NCBI GenBank assembly: GCA_044355655.1
Contig: JBIKXS010000001.1
Coordinates: 186,001 to 250,000 of the forward strand
DNA length: 64,000 nt
Direction of reading: 5' to 3'
From: UBA3064 sp023258775
Lineage (GTDB): Bacteria > Pseudomonadota > Gammaproteobacteria > Burkholderiales > Burkholderiaceae_E
Positions 41,992 to 49,779 of the stretch are shown piece by piece. Below the pieces are notes generated by a model. The model was not told the DNA's origin, did not search any database, and worked only from the letters and a program-made list of their open reading frames with translations. Numbering within the stretch: the first letter of the stretch is position 1; every line of letters begins with the position of its first letter. The position numbers and the translations under genes were made by a program.

Positions 41992-42402
41992 ATGGCCTTC
42001 ACTGAATACAAGTTCGACAAGGAAATGCTCAAGGCGCTCGTCGCGGAGCGCTCCGCAAACCTCCGGGCCAACCGGGGGTTTTCCAATCTCCTGGCGTTTG
42101 GCTTGGGCGTTGTTGCCGAGCGCCTGAGCAAAGACGCAAGGCGCTACCGTGACTATGGCCCGTACTGGCCGGCACTCAAGGAGGTGATGAATGCCAACGG
42201 CTACAACCTTGGCAGTCAGTCAGACCCGCTCATCAGCCGGGCGTATCGAGGGGAAACCGACGAGGAAACGCTGATTATGGCCGACGAATTCCGCGCCATG
42301 TACCTGAAATCCAATATCGTCTATGCCAACCAGTTCATGCTGGACGCTGGAAGCGGCGAGTTTTGGACGCTGTACGACTCGGACATGGAGACTCCGGCCT
42401 AA
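41992..42402 (+). CDS. Hypothetical protein ending the polyvalent operon
   Basis: A 136-residue helical protein (MAFTEYKFDKEMLKALVAERSANL...). Segments LLAFGLGVVAERLSKDARRYRDYGPYWP and DEFRAMYLKSNIVYANQF suggest a compact helical fold. It starts 10 bp after the DarB-like gene and is followed by a strong hairpin. Possibly another head-internal protein; no family recognised. Confidence 0.55.
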   Translation: MAFTEYKFDKEMLKALVAERSANLRANRGFSNLLAFGLGVVAERLSKDARRYRDYGPYWPALKEVMNANGYNLGSQSDPLISRAYRGETDEETLIMADEFRAMYLKSNIVYANQFMLDAGSGEFWTLYDSDMETPA

Positions 42403-42411
42403 GCCCGCAAT

Positions 42412-42445
42412 AAGCGGCGGCCCAGGGCGTTGCGGGCCGCCGCTT
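42412..42445 (+). terminator. Strong hairpin, likely terminator of the polyvalent operon
   Basis: A perfect 12-bp GC-rich stem AAGCGGCGGCCC/GGGCCGCCGCTT (42412-42423 with 42434-42445) with a 10-nt loop, 9 bp after the stop codon. The trailing T run is short (CTTCTTAG), so termination may be partial. Confidence 0.65.
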
Positions 42446-42450
42446 CTTAG

Positions 42451-42494
42451 CTGGGAAAACCCAGCGAATCGGGGGCTTGCCGGTGGCCTACCAT
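42451..42494 (+). promoter_or_regulatory. Putative late promoter element C (before portal)
   Basis: Hairpin CTGGG AAAA CCCAG at 42451-42464, TTGC at 42477-42480, 8 nt, TACCAT at 42489-42494, then 6 nt to the portal ATG at 42501. It shows the same order and spacing as element B, and no ribosome binding site is present. Confidence 0.5.
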
Positions 42495-42500
42495 CGTTCT

Positions 42501-44057
42501 ATGGCTACCATATCGAACGCTCCCGTCAAGCAAGCGCCAGGCGTCCTATCCCGTTTGGGCATATCTGCCCGACGCTGGGCGTCTTCGTTCATCGCTCCTT
42601 CGCGGCAGATCAAGGAGTCCGACACCTTCCTGTATGGCGCCGGAAGCACTACCGTCGCCTCCCTACTGGGAACAGGCAAGCGGTCGGCCAGGTCTCGACA
42701 GATCATCTACGACAAGTGGTCGACAATGGAGTCCGACCCGATTGTTTCAACGGCCTTGCTGCTGTTGGTAACTTCGGCCCTGGGAGGCCACGAGACGAAC
42801 GGCGACCTTGTTTTTGTCGAAAAGACCCCGGACGCCAAAAAGAACAAGCAGCTTTCTACCATCGCCGAGGAAGTTGCGGCTGATCTGACGCCGCTATTCA
42901 ACCGCGTAGCCTTCCAGATCGCCTACACGGGGGCAGTGTTCGGTGATGCCTACGCCAGAATTTATGCCGACTCGCGCGGCGTGATCGACCTTTACGCCGA
43001 TGAAATGGTGCGGCCTCCGCTGGTGCAGCCATTCGAGCGCGGGAGTCGCACGGTCGGCTACGCCATCTACACCGGCGAGCGCAATTTCGAGCGCCTTGAT
43101 GTGTCGCAGCTTGCCCGCATGAAGATGCCACGCACCCAGTGGGTTCCGCAGCATGGCGTGGTGGAAAAGTCGCTGCGACTGGCCATCACCGAGGACGATA
43201 TTGACGGCCTGCCTGTCATGCCGAGCATGGCCGGCGGATCGCTGCTGTACAACGCCGAGGAAGCCTACGACAACCTGACCGCATCACTACTTGGACTTGT
43301 CGGGCAGCGCTGGATGGATTCGATTGATGAGCAGATGGTAGCCGTCAATCTTGAGTCCATGACCCTGGAGCAGCAAGAGCGGTTTGTGGAGTCCGTCAAG
43401 GACATGCTCAAGGCGTCAAAGTCGCACGCCGAAGAGGCCGTAAAGAGCGGGCGCCCGGTCATGGAGCGTATCCGCCACATCATTCCGGTATTCAACGAGA
43501 AGCAACTGACCAACATTGGCCCATCGAATGGCGGTCAGTCTGGACGCGCCGGCAGCATCACGATTGAGGACGTGATGCTCCATGCTCGCCTGCTGTCTGG
43601 CGCCATCGGCGTCGATCTTTCCATGCTTGGATTTGCCGACCAGCTTTCAGGCGGACTTGGCGAGGGCGGATTCTTCCGGGTTTCGGCTCAGGCTGCGGAG
43701 CGGGCGCGAATCATTCGCGTCGCGCTGTCCGAGTTCTTCAATCATGTGATCGACATCCACACCATGCGCCGCTACGGCGTGGTGTTCAGCCCGACAGAGC
43801 GCCCCTGGGTTATCAACTTCTTCGGCTCCATTTCAGCTCTTGAGTCAGAAAAGCAGCGCACGCGAGCCGACTCAATGAATGCCGGCATGTTGCTGGTTCA
43901 GTCCATGCAGATGATGAAGGAAATGGGCGCCAGCAAGGAAATCATGGGCGAGTTCCTGACCAAGACCATGATGCTCGACGAGGATCAGGCAAAGCTGTTC
44001 GCTACCATCGTGGATGCCAAGCCTCCACAGGACGGCGGCGGCTTCGGGGGTGAATAG
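42501..44057 (+). CDS. Portal protein
   Basis: A 518-residue protein matching myophage portals: DKWSTMESDPIVSTALLLLVTSALGG at the start, GDAYARIYADSRGVIDLYADEMVRPP, a long stem helix region (MTLEQQERFVESVKDMLKASKSH), and IIPVFNEKQL. The Gly-rich tail ends in GGGFGGE. It forms the dodecameric DNA gate to which terminase docks. Its start lies 6 nt after a TACCAT box and lacks a Shine-Dalgarno sequence; a frame start at 42477 is not needed. Confidence 0.8.
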   Translation: MATISNAPVKQAPGVLSRLGISARRWASSFIAPSRQIKESDTFLYGAGSTTVASLLGTGKRSARSRQIIYDKWSTMESDPIVSTALLLLVTSALGGHETNGDLVFVEKTPDAKKNKQLSTIAEEVAADLTPLFNRVAFQIAYTGAVFGDAYARIYADSRGVIDLYADEMVRPPLVQPFERGSRTVGYAIYTGERNFERLDVSQLARMKMPRTQWVPQHGVVEKSLRLAITEDDIDGLPVMPSMAGGSLLYNAEEAYDNLTASLLGLVGQRWMDSIDEQMVAVNLESMTLEQQERFVESVKDMLKASKSHAEEAVKSGRPVMERIRHIIPVFNEKQLTNIGPSNGGQSGRAGSITIEDVMLHARLLSGAIGVDLSMLGFADQLSGGLGEGGFFRVSAQAAERARIIRVALSEFFNHVIDIHTMRRYGVVFSPTERPWVINFFGSISALESEKQRTRADSMNAGMLLVQSMQMMKEMGASKEIMGEFLTKTMMLDEDQAKLFATIVDAKPPQDGGGFGGE

Positions 44058-44962
44058 TGAGCCTCTACAATAATGTCGCCGAAAGCCTGTCCAGCAATGG
44101 CTTGATGGGCTCCATCAGTTCGGGAATCAGTTCCTCCGTCGGCGGCGTTGCGGCCAAGGCAGCCAATGCTTTTGGCGGCGGAAAGCTGGCGGCTACGGTT
44201 GCTGGCATGGGCGCAAACATGGCGACGAATGCCGCCATGAACCTCGTCAATAAGCACATCCCAATCCAGGCGCAGCGGGCGCTCAATGTTGGCGCTGGTG
44301 CCGTTGGCGACATCATGAATGGAAACTGGGAGGGCGCCGGCATGCGCATTCTGGATTCCGGCATGCTGAACAACCTTTTCCCTGGCATGAGTGGCGTCGC
44401 ATCGCAGACCATGTACTGGGGCGCCTCCACCCCGCTTTTTGGCGGCATCAGCCCGACCGAGGCGCGACGTATCTATGACGACATGCGCGGGCAGCGCCTC
44501 GCCAAGAAAAACCTATTCCTGATCGAGGTATCGAGCAAGCTGCAAGGTGATGTATCGCAGCGGTTCAACCTGTTCGCCACCGATGTTGAGTACGCACCAT
44601 TCACCATTTCCGGCGAGAAGCGCAAGATCGGCGGCGCCGTAGTCGATTCCGTACAGGGAAGCGAGCCGGTTGAATTGCGCCTGACCACGATGGACGACCA
44701 GTCCGGCTTTCTGAAGAAGTGGTTTGCGGCGCACCACGGGGCCGCAGCGGCAGAGGATGGAACCGTCGGCGTTCCGGCGAGCTACGCCGTCACGATCAAG
44801 GTCGTGCATGCGTTCATCACCAGAGGCAGCAATCGCGGAGGATACGAGGACATCGGGTTATTCCGTCCGGCGAATCTGGAATTCAGCCTTTCTCGCCGCG
44901 AGGACGGACTACAGGAGGTGCAGATGTCGTTCTCGCAACTCGATACTTTCATGAAGGCGTAA
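44057..44962 (+). CDS. Tail/baseplate protein upstream of the tape measure
   Basis: A 301-residue protein starting at GTG 44057, overlapping the portal stop by one base. The first 130 residues are Gly/Ala/Ser-rich and helical. The second half (LFLIEVSSKLQGDVSQRFNLFATDVEYAPFTISGEKRKIGG) is beta-rich and resembles tube-initiator or baseplate proteins such as T4 gp48/gp54. Its place just before the tape measure supports that. Confidence 0.55.
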   Translation: MSLYNNVAESLSSNGLMGSISSGISSSVGGVAAKAANAFGGGKLAATVAGMGANMATNAAMNLVNKHIPIQAQRALNVGAGAVGDIMNGNWEGAGMRILDSGMLNNLFPGMSGVASQTMYWGASTPLFGGISPTEARRIYDDMRGQRLAKKNLFLIEVSSKLQGDVSQRFNLFATDVEYAPFTISGEKRKIGGAVVDSVQGSEPVELRLTTMDDQSGFLKKWFAAHHGAAAAEDGTVGVPASYAVTIKVVHAFITRGSNRGGYEDIGLFRPANLEFSLSRREDGLQEVQMSFSQLDTFMKA

Positions 44963-44966
44963 CGGC

Positions 44967-47930
44967 ATGGCGGCACTTAAGCACGACGCGCAGGGCTTCC
45001 TTGTCGGAGACCCGATTGATATTGGCCGCGCGCTTGCGGTCTGGGATGACATCAGGAGCGATATTCGGGCAATCCGCAAGGCGGTTATGGGCGCCAGCGA
45101 GGCGGCCGTCAAAGGTGGCGGGAAGCACGCAGACGCATCAAGGGTTATTGCCCATCGCGGCGTCATGGAAGAGGCAGACCCGGCCGTCAAGGCAGCGCCA
45201 AGGAGCCGAGAGCGTGCGGCGTCAGCAATTCCGGCCCGTCGCTACAGCGATGAGATTCCAGCGCTGCTGCGGAAGGCTGTCATGCCGGTTCGCGGGCAAG
45301 GAAACGAAGTCGCGTCGACATCGGCAAAGCCTGGCGCATCCGGCGCCATAACGCGCCCGGAGCGCAAGTCGCCACAGTCAGTAGCAAAGCCTGCTGGTCG
45401 TGATGGGCGCGGAAGATTCACCAAGGGCGATGGCCGCCCGGATGGGCTGCTGCCAAATGATGCGGCGGACGATGCCGATACTGGCGCATTGCGCTCGATT
45501 GCTGACCGTATCGTCGGCGCTGTTGCCGACTCAAGCGGCGTCATGGAAGAGGCAGACCCGGCCGTCAAGGCAGCGCCAAGGAGCCGAGAGCGTGCGGCGT
45601 CAGCAATTCCGGCCCGTCGCTACAGCGATGAGATTCCAGCGCTGCTGCGGAAGGCTGTCATGCCGGTTCGCGGGCAAGGAAACGAAGTCGCGTCGACATC
45701 GGCAAAGCCTGGCGCATCCGGCGCCATAACGCGCCCGGAGCGCAAGTCGCCACAGTCAGTAGCAAAGCCTGCTGGTCGTGATGGGCGCGGAAGATTCACC
45801 AAGGGCGATGGCCGCCCGGATGGGCTGCTGCCAAATGATGCGGCGGACGATGCCGATACTGGCGCATTGCGCTCGATTGCTGACCGTATCGTCGGCGCTG
45901 TTGCCGACTCAAGCGGCGGCATGGAAGAGGCAGACCCGGCCGTCAAGGCGTTCAATGAGGTAGCCCAGCCGATGGCGCGCGGCTATGAAATGCTGACCGG
46001 CGGCAGTGAGGACAAGAAGCAGACCGGCTTTCTCCGGCGCATCTTCTCGACCCTGAGCGTCTTCAGGAAGGAAGAGACGGCCTATTCGAAGGCGGCAAAC
46101 AAGAGCTTGAAGCTGCTTGAGGAAAAACCGGAAGCAAAGGGCAGCGGAGACGGCGGCGGCCTGCTTGGCATGATGTCCGGCCTATTGTCGAAAATCCCGG
46201 TTATCGGGCCGATGCTGGCCGGCGGCGCTGGGATGCTTGGCGGAGCCAGCAAGGGCTTGATGGGTGCTGGTAAAGGATTGCTTGGTGCTGGCAAGGGCAT
46301 GCTTCGCCGCATCCCGCTGCTTGGCGCGCTGATCGGCGGAGTCGGAGCAGCCTCCGACATTTACAGCAGCGAAACCGACGACTCGCTGACCCGGCGTCAG
46401 AAGGATGAAAAAGCAGGAAAGGCAGTTGGCGGGTTCGCCGGTAGTGTCGGCGGCATGCTCGCCGGCGCCAAGCTGGGTGCAATGGCGGGTGCAATCGGCG
46501 GCCCTATAGGGGTTGCTATCGGCGGCGTCCTGGGCGGTGCCGTCGGCATGTTCTTTGGCGACCAGGCTGGGCAGATAATCGGCGACACCGTAGGGGGCTG
46601 GGCCAATGATCTTCGCAATGCCGACATCGTTGGTACGATCACTGGCGCCTGGGATGGCGTTGTCGCTGGATTCAAGTCAGCCTATGAAACCATCGGGAAG
46701 ACCTGGGGCGGCTTTGTTGATTCAGCAAAGGCCGGATGGGACACGATTGCAAACCTATTCACATCCGCCTATGAAGGGCTGAAGTCTATCCCGGTTATCG
46801 GGCCGGCGATTCAGGCGGTCGAGGATGCCGCCAAGAAGACGGCGGAGGCAGCCAGCGCAGCAGCGGCGGCCGTCAAGACGAAAGCTGTTGAAGTCGGCAC
46901 CAAGGCTGTCGAGAAGGTTCAGCAAGGTGCCGAGTATGTTGCCAACAATACAACCGTTGGCAAGGGGATAAAAGCCACCGGCGAGGCCGTAAAGTACGGC
47001 ACTGACGTAGCGGTTGATGTGGCGAAGTCCGCCAAAGCAAGAATCACCGGGAAAGCGTCCGAGAACAAGGCTGCGCTCGTCAGTCAGATGGCTGCCTCCG
47101 GTATCACTGACCCCAAAGAGCAGGCCATGTTCATGGCCCAGATGGATCACGAGTCCGGCGGCTTCACGAAGATGGAAGAGCGGTTCAACTACCGCAGTGC
47201 CGATAGGCTTATGGCCGTCAGTGGCAGCGCCAGAAAGCTAGGAAAGCCAGCCGTTGAGGCGGCTATGGCGCAAGGGCCGGAAGCTGTTGCCGAGGCGATG
47301 TACGGCGGCCGCATGGGGAACGTGAATCCAGGCGATGCTTACGCCTTCCGTGGGCGCGGCCACGTTCAACTCACCGGGCGGGACAATTACACGGCAGCCG
47401 GCAAGGCGCTCGGCCTTGATCTTGCAAACAATCCAGACCTGGCGGCGGAGCCTGAGAACGCTGCAAAAATTGCTGCTTGGTACTGGAAAAAGAACAAGCT
47501 AGGCGATGCCGCAAAGCGCGGCGATGTTCTCGCTGTAACGAAGAAGATCAATGGCGGAACAAACGGCCTGGATGACCGAGAGAGCAAGTACGCCAAATAC
47601 CTGGCGTCAGCCAATGACGGAAGCCTTGCCCAGGCGCCCGGCGGCGCGTCAGGGAGTCCGGCCACACCAGGGGTTGTCGCATCACAGCAGGCACCATCAT
47701 CCGCCATTGCCTCGCCGGCGCCGCCTGTTGTCGCAAGCATAAGCGCACCGCCGGTTTCAGTCGCTCCGACAGCGCCGCCAATTGCCGAGGCGCCAACGGT
47801 TGCTGTCCCAATGGCGTCCGCCGACACGAAGAAGGCAGCCGCCGTCGCAGCCCCGTCGCAGGATGCCGGGCAAGACCTGAAGGATCGCCGCATTGCCCAT
47901 ATCGTCACCGGCGGACTGAGTAACGCCTGA
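44967..47930 (+). CDS. Tape measure protein with GH19-type lysozyme domain
   Basis: A 987-residue protein. The N-terminal 70 residues are followed by a perfect 126-residue tandem duplication (about 64-315). Then comes a Gly/Ala-rich hydrophobic region (GVGAASDIYSSETDD, GGFAGSVGGMLAGAKLGAMAGAIGGPIGVAIGG) typical of tape measures. Residues 690-880 are a chitinase/GH19-like muramidase (AQMDHESGGFTKMEERFNY with catalytic Glu at 729; RGRGHVQLTGRDNY; WYWKKNKLGD; KKINGGTNGLDDRESKY). A Pro/Ala-rich tail ends the protein. It sets tail length and cuts peptidoglycan during DNA entry. Confidence 0.8.
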   Translation: MAALKHDAQGFLVGDPIDIGRALAVWDDIRSDIRAIRKAVMGASEAAVKGGGKHADASRVIAHRGVMEEADPAVKAAPRSRERAASAIPARRYSDEIPALLRKAVMPVRGQGNEVASTSAKPGASGAITRPERKSPQSVAKPAGRDGRGRFTKGDGRPDGLLPNDAADDADTGALRSIADRIVGAVADSSGVMEEADPAVKAAPRSRERAASAIPARRYSDEIPALLRKAVMPVRGQGNEVASTSAKPGASGAITRPERKSPQSVAKPAGRDGRGRFTKGDGRPDGLLPNDAADDADTGALRSIADRIVGAVADSSGGMEEADPAVKAFNEVAQPMARGYEMLTGGSEDKKQTGFLRRIFSTLSVFRKEETAYSKAANKSLKLLEEKPEAKGSGDGGGLLGMMSGLLSKIPVIGPMLAGGAGMLGGASKGLMGAGKGLLGAGKGMLRRIPLLGALIGGVGAASDIYSSETDDSLTRRQKDEKAGKAVGGFAGSVGGMLAGAKLGAMAGAIGGPIGVAIGGVLGGAVGMFFGDQAGQIIGDTVGGWANDLRNADIVGTITGAWDGVVAGFKSAYETIGKTWGGFVDSAKAGWDTIANLFTSAYEGLKSIPVIGPAIQAVEDAAKKTAEAASAAAAAVKTKAVEVGTKAVEKVQQGAEYVANNTTVGKGIKATGEAVKYGTDVAVDVAKSAKARITGKASENKAALVSQMAASGITDPKEQAMFMAQMDHESGGFTKMEERFNYRSADRLMAVSGSARKLGKPAVEAAMAQGPEAVAEAMYGGRMGNVNPGDAYAFRGRGHVQLTGRDNYTAAGKALGLDLANNPDLAAEPENAAKIAAWYWKKNKLGDAAKRGDVLAVTKKINGGTNGLDDRESKYAKYLASANDGSLAQAPGGASGSPATPGVVASQQAPSSAIASPAPPVVASISAPPVSVAPTAPPIAEAPTVAVPMASADTKKAAAVAAPSQDAGQDLKDRRIAHIVTGGLSNA
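45157..45949 (+). repeat. Perfect 378-bp tandem duplication in the tape measure gene
   Basis: Copy 1 is 45157-45534 and copy 2 is 45535-45912; by eye they are identical. A third partial copy of 37 bp (45913-45949) follows with one mismatch (T to G). The unit keeps frame (126 codons). Identity at all codon positions means the duplication is recent or kept equal by recombination. Confidence 0.92.
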
Positions 47931-47931
47931 T

Positions 47932-47975
47932 CGCGGAAAAACCCGCGTCGCCAGACGTTGCCAGCCCCATAGGAT
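47932..47975 (+). promoter_or_regulatory. Putative late promoter element D (before baseplate genes)
   Basis: Hairpin CGCGG AAAAAC CCGCG at 47932-47947 right after the tape measure stop, TTGC at 47958-47961, 8 nt, TAGGAT at 47970-47975, then 6 nt to the ATG at 47982. Spacing from GAAAA to the box is 34 nt, as in B and C. Confidence 0.5.
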
Positions 47976-47981
47976 TAGGGC

Positions 47982-48272
47982 ATGGCGACGATAACGGGCA
48001 ATGAAATTCAGGGCATGGTCGGACACTGGCTGAAAACGCCAGTGAATGGCTATTTGGGCTCTGACTACGGGCAGGACGTGAAGGCTCTATTGCAGCAGCC
48101 GCAGACCGACGGCGCGCCGGATGCGTTCCTGCAAAAGCTGCGCTCCGATGTGACCGTTCTTCAGGCGCTCCCTGCTGGATCGATCAACCTCTATGGCGTT
48201 CAGACGCCGCCTGATCGCCTTGATCTTGTGATCGAGGTTGCCGGCCAAGTGATCGAGGTTCCGAGGACGTGA
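47982..48272 (+). CDS. Small baseplate protein
   Basis: A 96-residue protein. NGYLGSDYGQDVKALLQQPQTDGAPDAFLQKLRSDVTVLQALPAGSINLYGV recalls small wedge proteins encoded before gpJ/gp6 genes (gp25-like position), although the gp25 EPR motif is absent. No ribosome binding site is seen; the start sits 6 nt after element D. Confidence 0.55.
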   Translation: MATITGNEIQGMVGHWLKTPVNGYLGSDYGQDVKALLQQPQTDGAPDAFLQKLRSDVTVLQALPAGSINLYGVQTPPDRLDLVIEVAGQVIEVPRT

Positions 48273-48273
48273 C

Positions 48274-49770
48274 ATGCTGACCAAGGCAGATTTTCAGCGG
48301 GCAATCCGCGATTCGATTTCATCCTACCCGGCCATTGCTCCGCTGTACCAGGCCGGAGACCCGCGCGTGTTACAGCATCTTGATGCAATGGCAACCATGC
48401 TGGCGATGTTCTCCGCCCAGCTTGAAACGGCCATGTCTGAGCCGTTCGAGAAAACGCGGGACGCTACCGTTCTGGCCGATGCTGCAATGCGCGGAATCGT
48501 TCGCAAGGCGGCTCCGGCAAGGGTGCGGATTCGAGCTGCAAATAAGGGCGGAGAGGTCTTTGTTATCGAATCAGGGAGAACGATCCTTGATTCATCTGGG
48601 CTTTCCTACAGGATCGAGACACCGGCCAGCGTGCCGGCAGATGGAGAGGCGACATTCGAGGCGGTGCAACTGCGCTCGCTGGTCGTTCGCCACACCGTCA
48701 GCGGTAGCGAGCCGTTCTACGCCATTGAAATACCGCCATCCGAAGACGATTCCTACCTGTGCGGCGTTTCCGTGAGCGATGGCGATGGAGAACTCTCCTA
48801 CCGCGACCGCTACGTCAACACCTTCCCGGATGACCGGGTATTCCACATCGAGGCCGATGACCGCCAGCGCGTCTATGTCCGCTTCGGCTTTGATGGCGTG
48901 GTCGGCGTGCAACCACGAGACGGCGCCGCCATTACCTTGACCGTGTTCTATACCGCCGGCGACATAAGCCCGGCGTTTGGCAGCCCGTTTTCGTTCGAGT
49001 ACCTTGGCTCTCCGCTGGAGGCGGCCATCGAAATGAAGATGGATGCCATGCTGCTGCCTGGTCAGAATCCGCCGCCCATGTCGGTGCTGCGAGACCTGGC
49101 GCGCTACCCGTCTGTCTATGACGGAAATGCGGTATTCCTGGGCGAGTTCGATTTCTTGGTGCGCAGGAACTTTCCGACGCTGCGCTTCTTGTCGGTCTGG
49201 AATGAATCGGCTGAAGAACGGGCGCGAGGCCCCAGCTTCGATAACATCAATACCCTATTCGTCGCCTGTCTATCGAGCACCGGCGAAGAAAGCATCCTGA
49301 CCGAAGAAGACCCGGCCGCACCAGTTCCGCCGGCAGTGATCGCCGATGAATCGCTGACCAACACCCAGCGCGAAATCAAGGCCGCCATCCTGGCCGCCGA
49401 TGACAGCTACAAGGTGCGCTTCTTTACCCCGGTTCGCTCGAAGATCGCCATGACCATCAGCGCCAGAGTAGCAACCTCCTACGTCGCCTCCGACGTGCGC
49501 CAGAAGATCATCGAGGCCATCTTGTCGGAGTTCGGTGAGGCGGCGGCTGCATCACGGCGCGGACGCAATCGCCCGCTCTATCAGCGCGTTTATGCGCTGC
49601 TGCGCGAGAAGGTTGCAGCGCTCTCCGGCGGCGAGTCCGACCTGACCGTCAATATTCTGGAGCCTGAAGCGCTGGCTGCCCGGCCTGAAATGTGGCGCTA
49701 CGTCTCCACGGAAAGCCTCTCCGTTACCGTCGAGACGGTCAATATCGTCACGCCGTCCTGGGGCGGGTAG
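48274..49770 (+). CDS. Baseplate wedge protein, gpJ/gp6-like
   Basis: A 498-residue protein. It begins with a helical part (DAMATMLAMFSAQLETAMSEPFEKTRDATVLADAAMRGIVRKAAPARVRIRAANKGG spread over about 38-95), then a beta domain, and near the C-terminus VRQKIIEAILSEFGEAAAASRRGRNRPLYQRVYALLREKV, the gpJ-like wedge core. It links the baseplate hub to fibres. Coupled closely to the previous gene. Confidence 0.75.
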   Translation: MLTKADFQRAIRDSISSYPAIAPLYQAGDPRVLQHLDAMATMLAMFSAQLETAMSEPFEKTRDATVLADAAMRGIVRKAAPARVRIRAANKGGEVFVIESGRTILDSSGLSYRIETPASVPADGEATFEAVQLRSLVVRHTVSGSEPFYAIEIPPSEDDSYLCGVSVSDGDGELSYRDRYVNTFPDDRVFHIEADDRQRVYVRFGFDGVVGVQPRDGAAITLTVFYTAGDISPAFGSPFSFEYLGSPLEAAIEMKMDAMLLPGQNPPPMSVLRDLARYPSVYDGNAVFLGEFDFLVRRNFPTLRFLSVWNESAEERARGPSFDNINTLFVACLSSTGEESILTEEDPAAPVPPAVIADESLTNTQREIKAAILAADDSYKVRFFTPVRSKIAMTISARVATSYVASDVRQKIIEAILSEFGEAAAASRRGRNRPLYQRVYALLREKVAALSGGESDLTVNILEPEALAARPEMWRYVSTESLSVTVETVNIVTPSWGG

Positions 49771-49779
49771 TGAGCGGCC

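Noticed and set aside
45157..45949. Tandem repeats read as CRISPR
   Set aside because: Units are 378 bp, adjacent, coding and without spacers.
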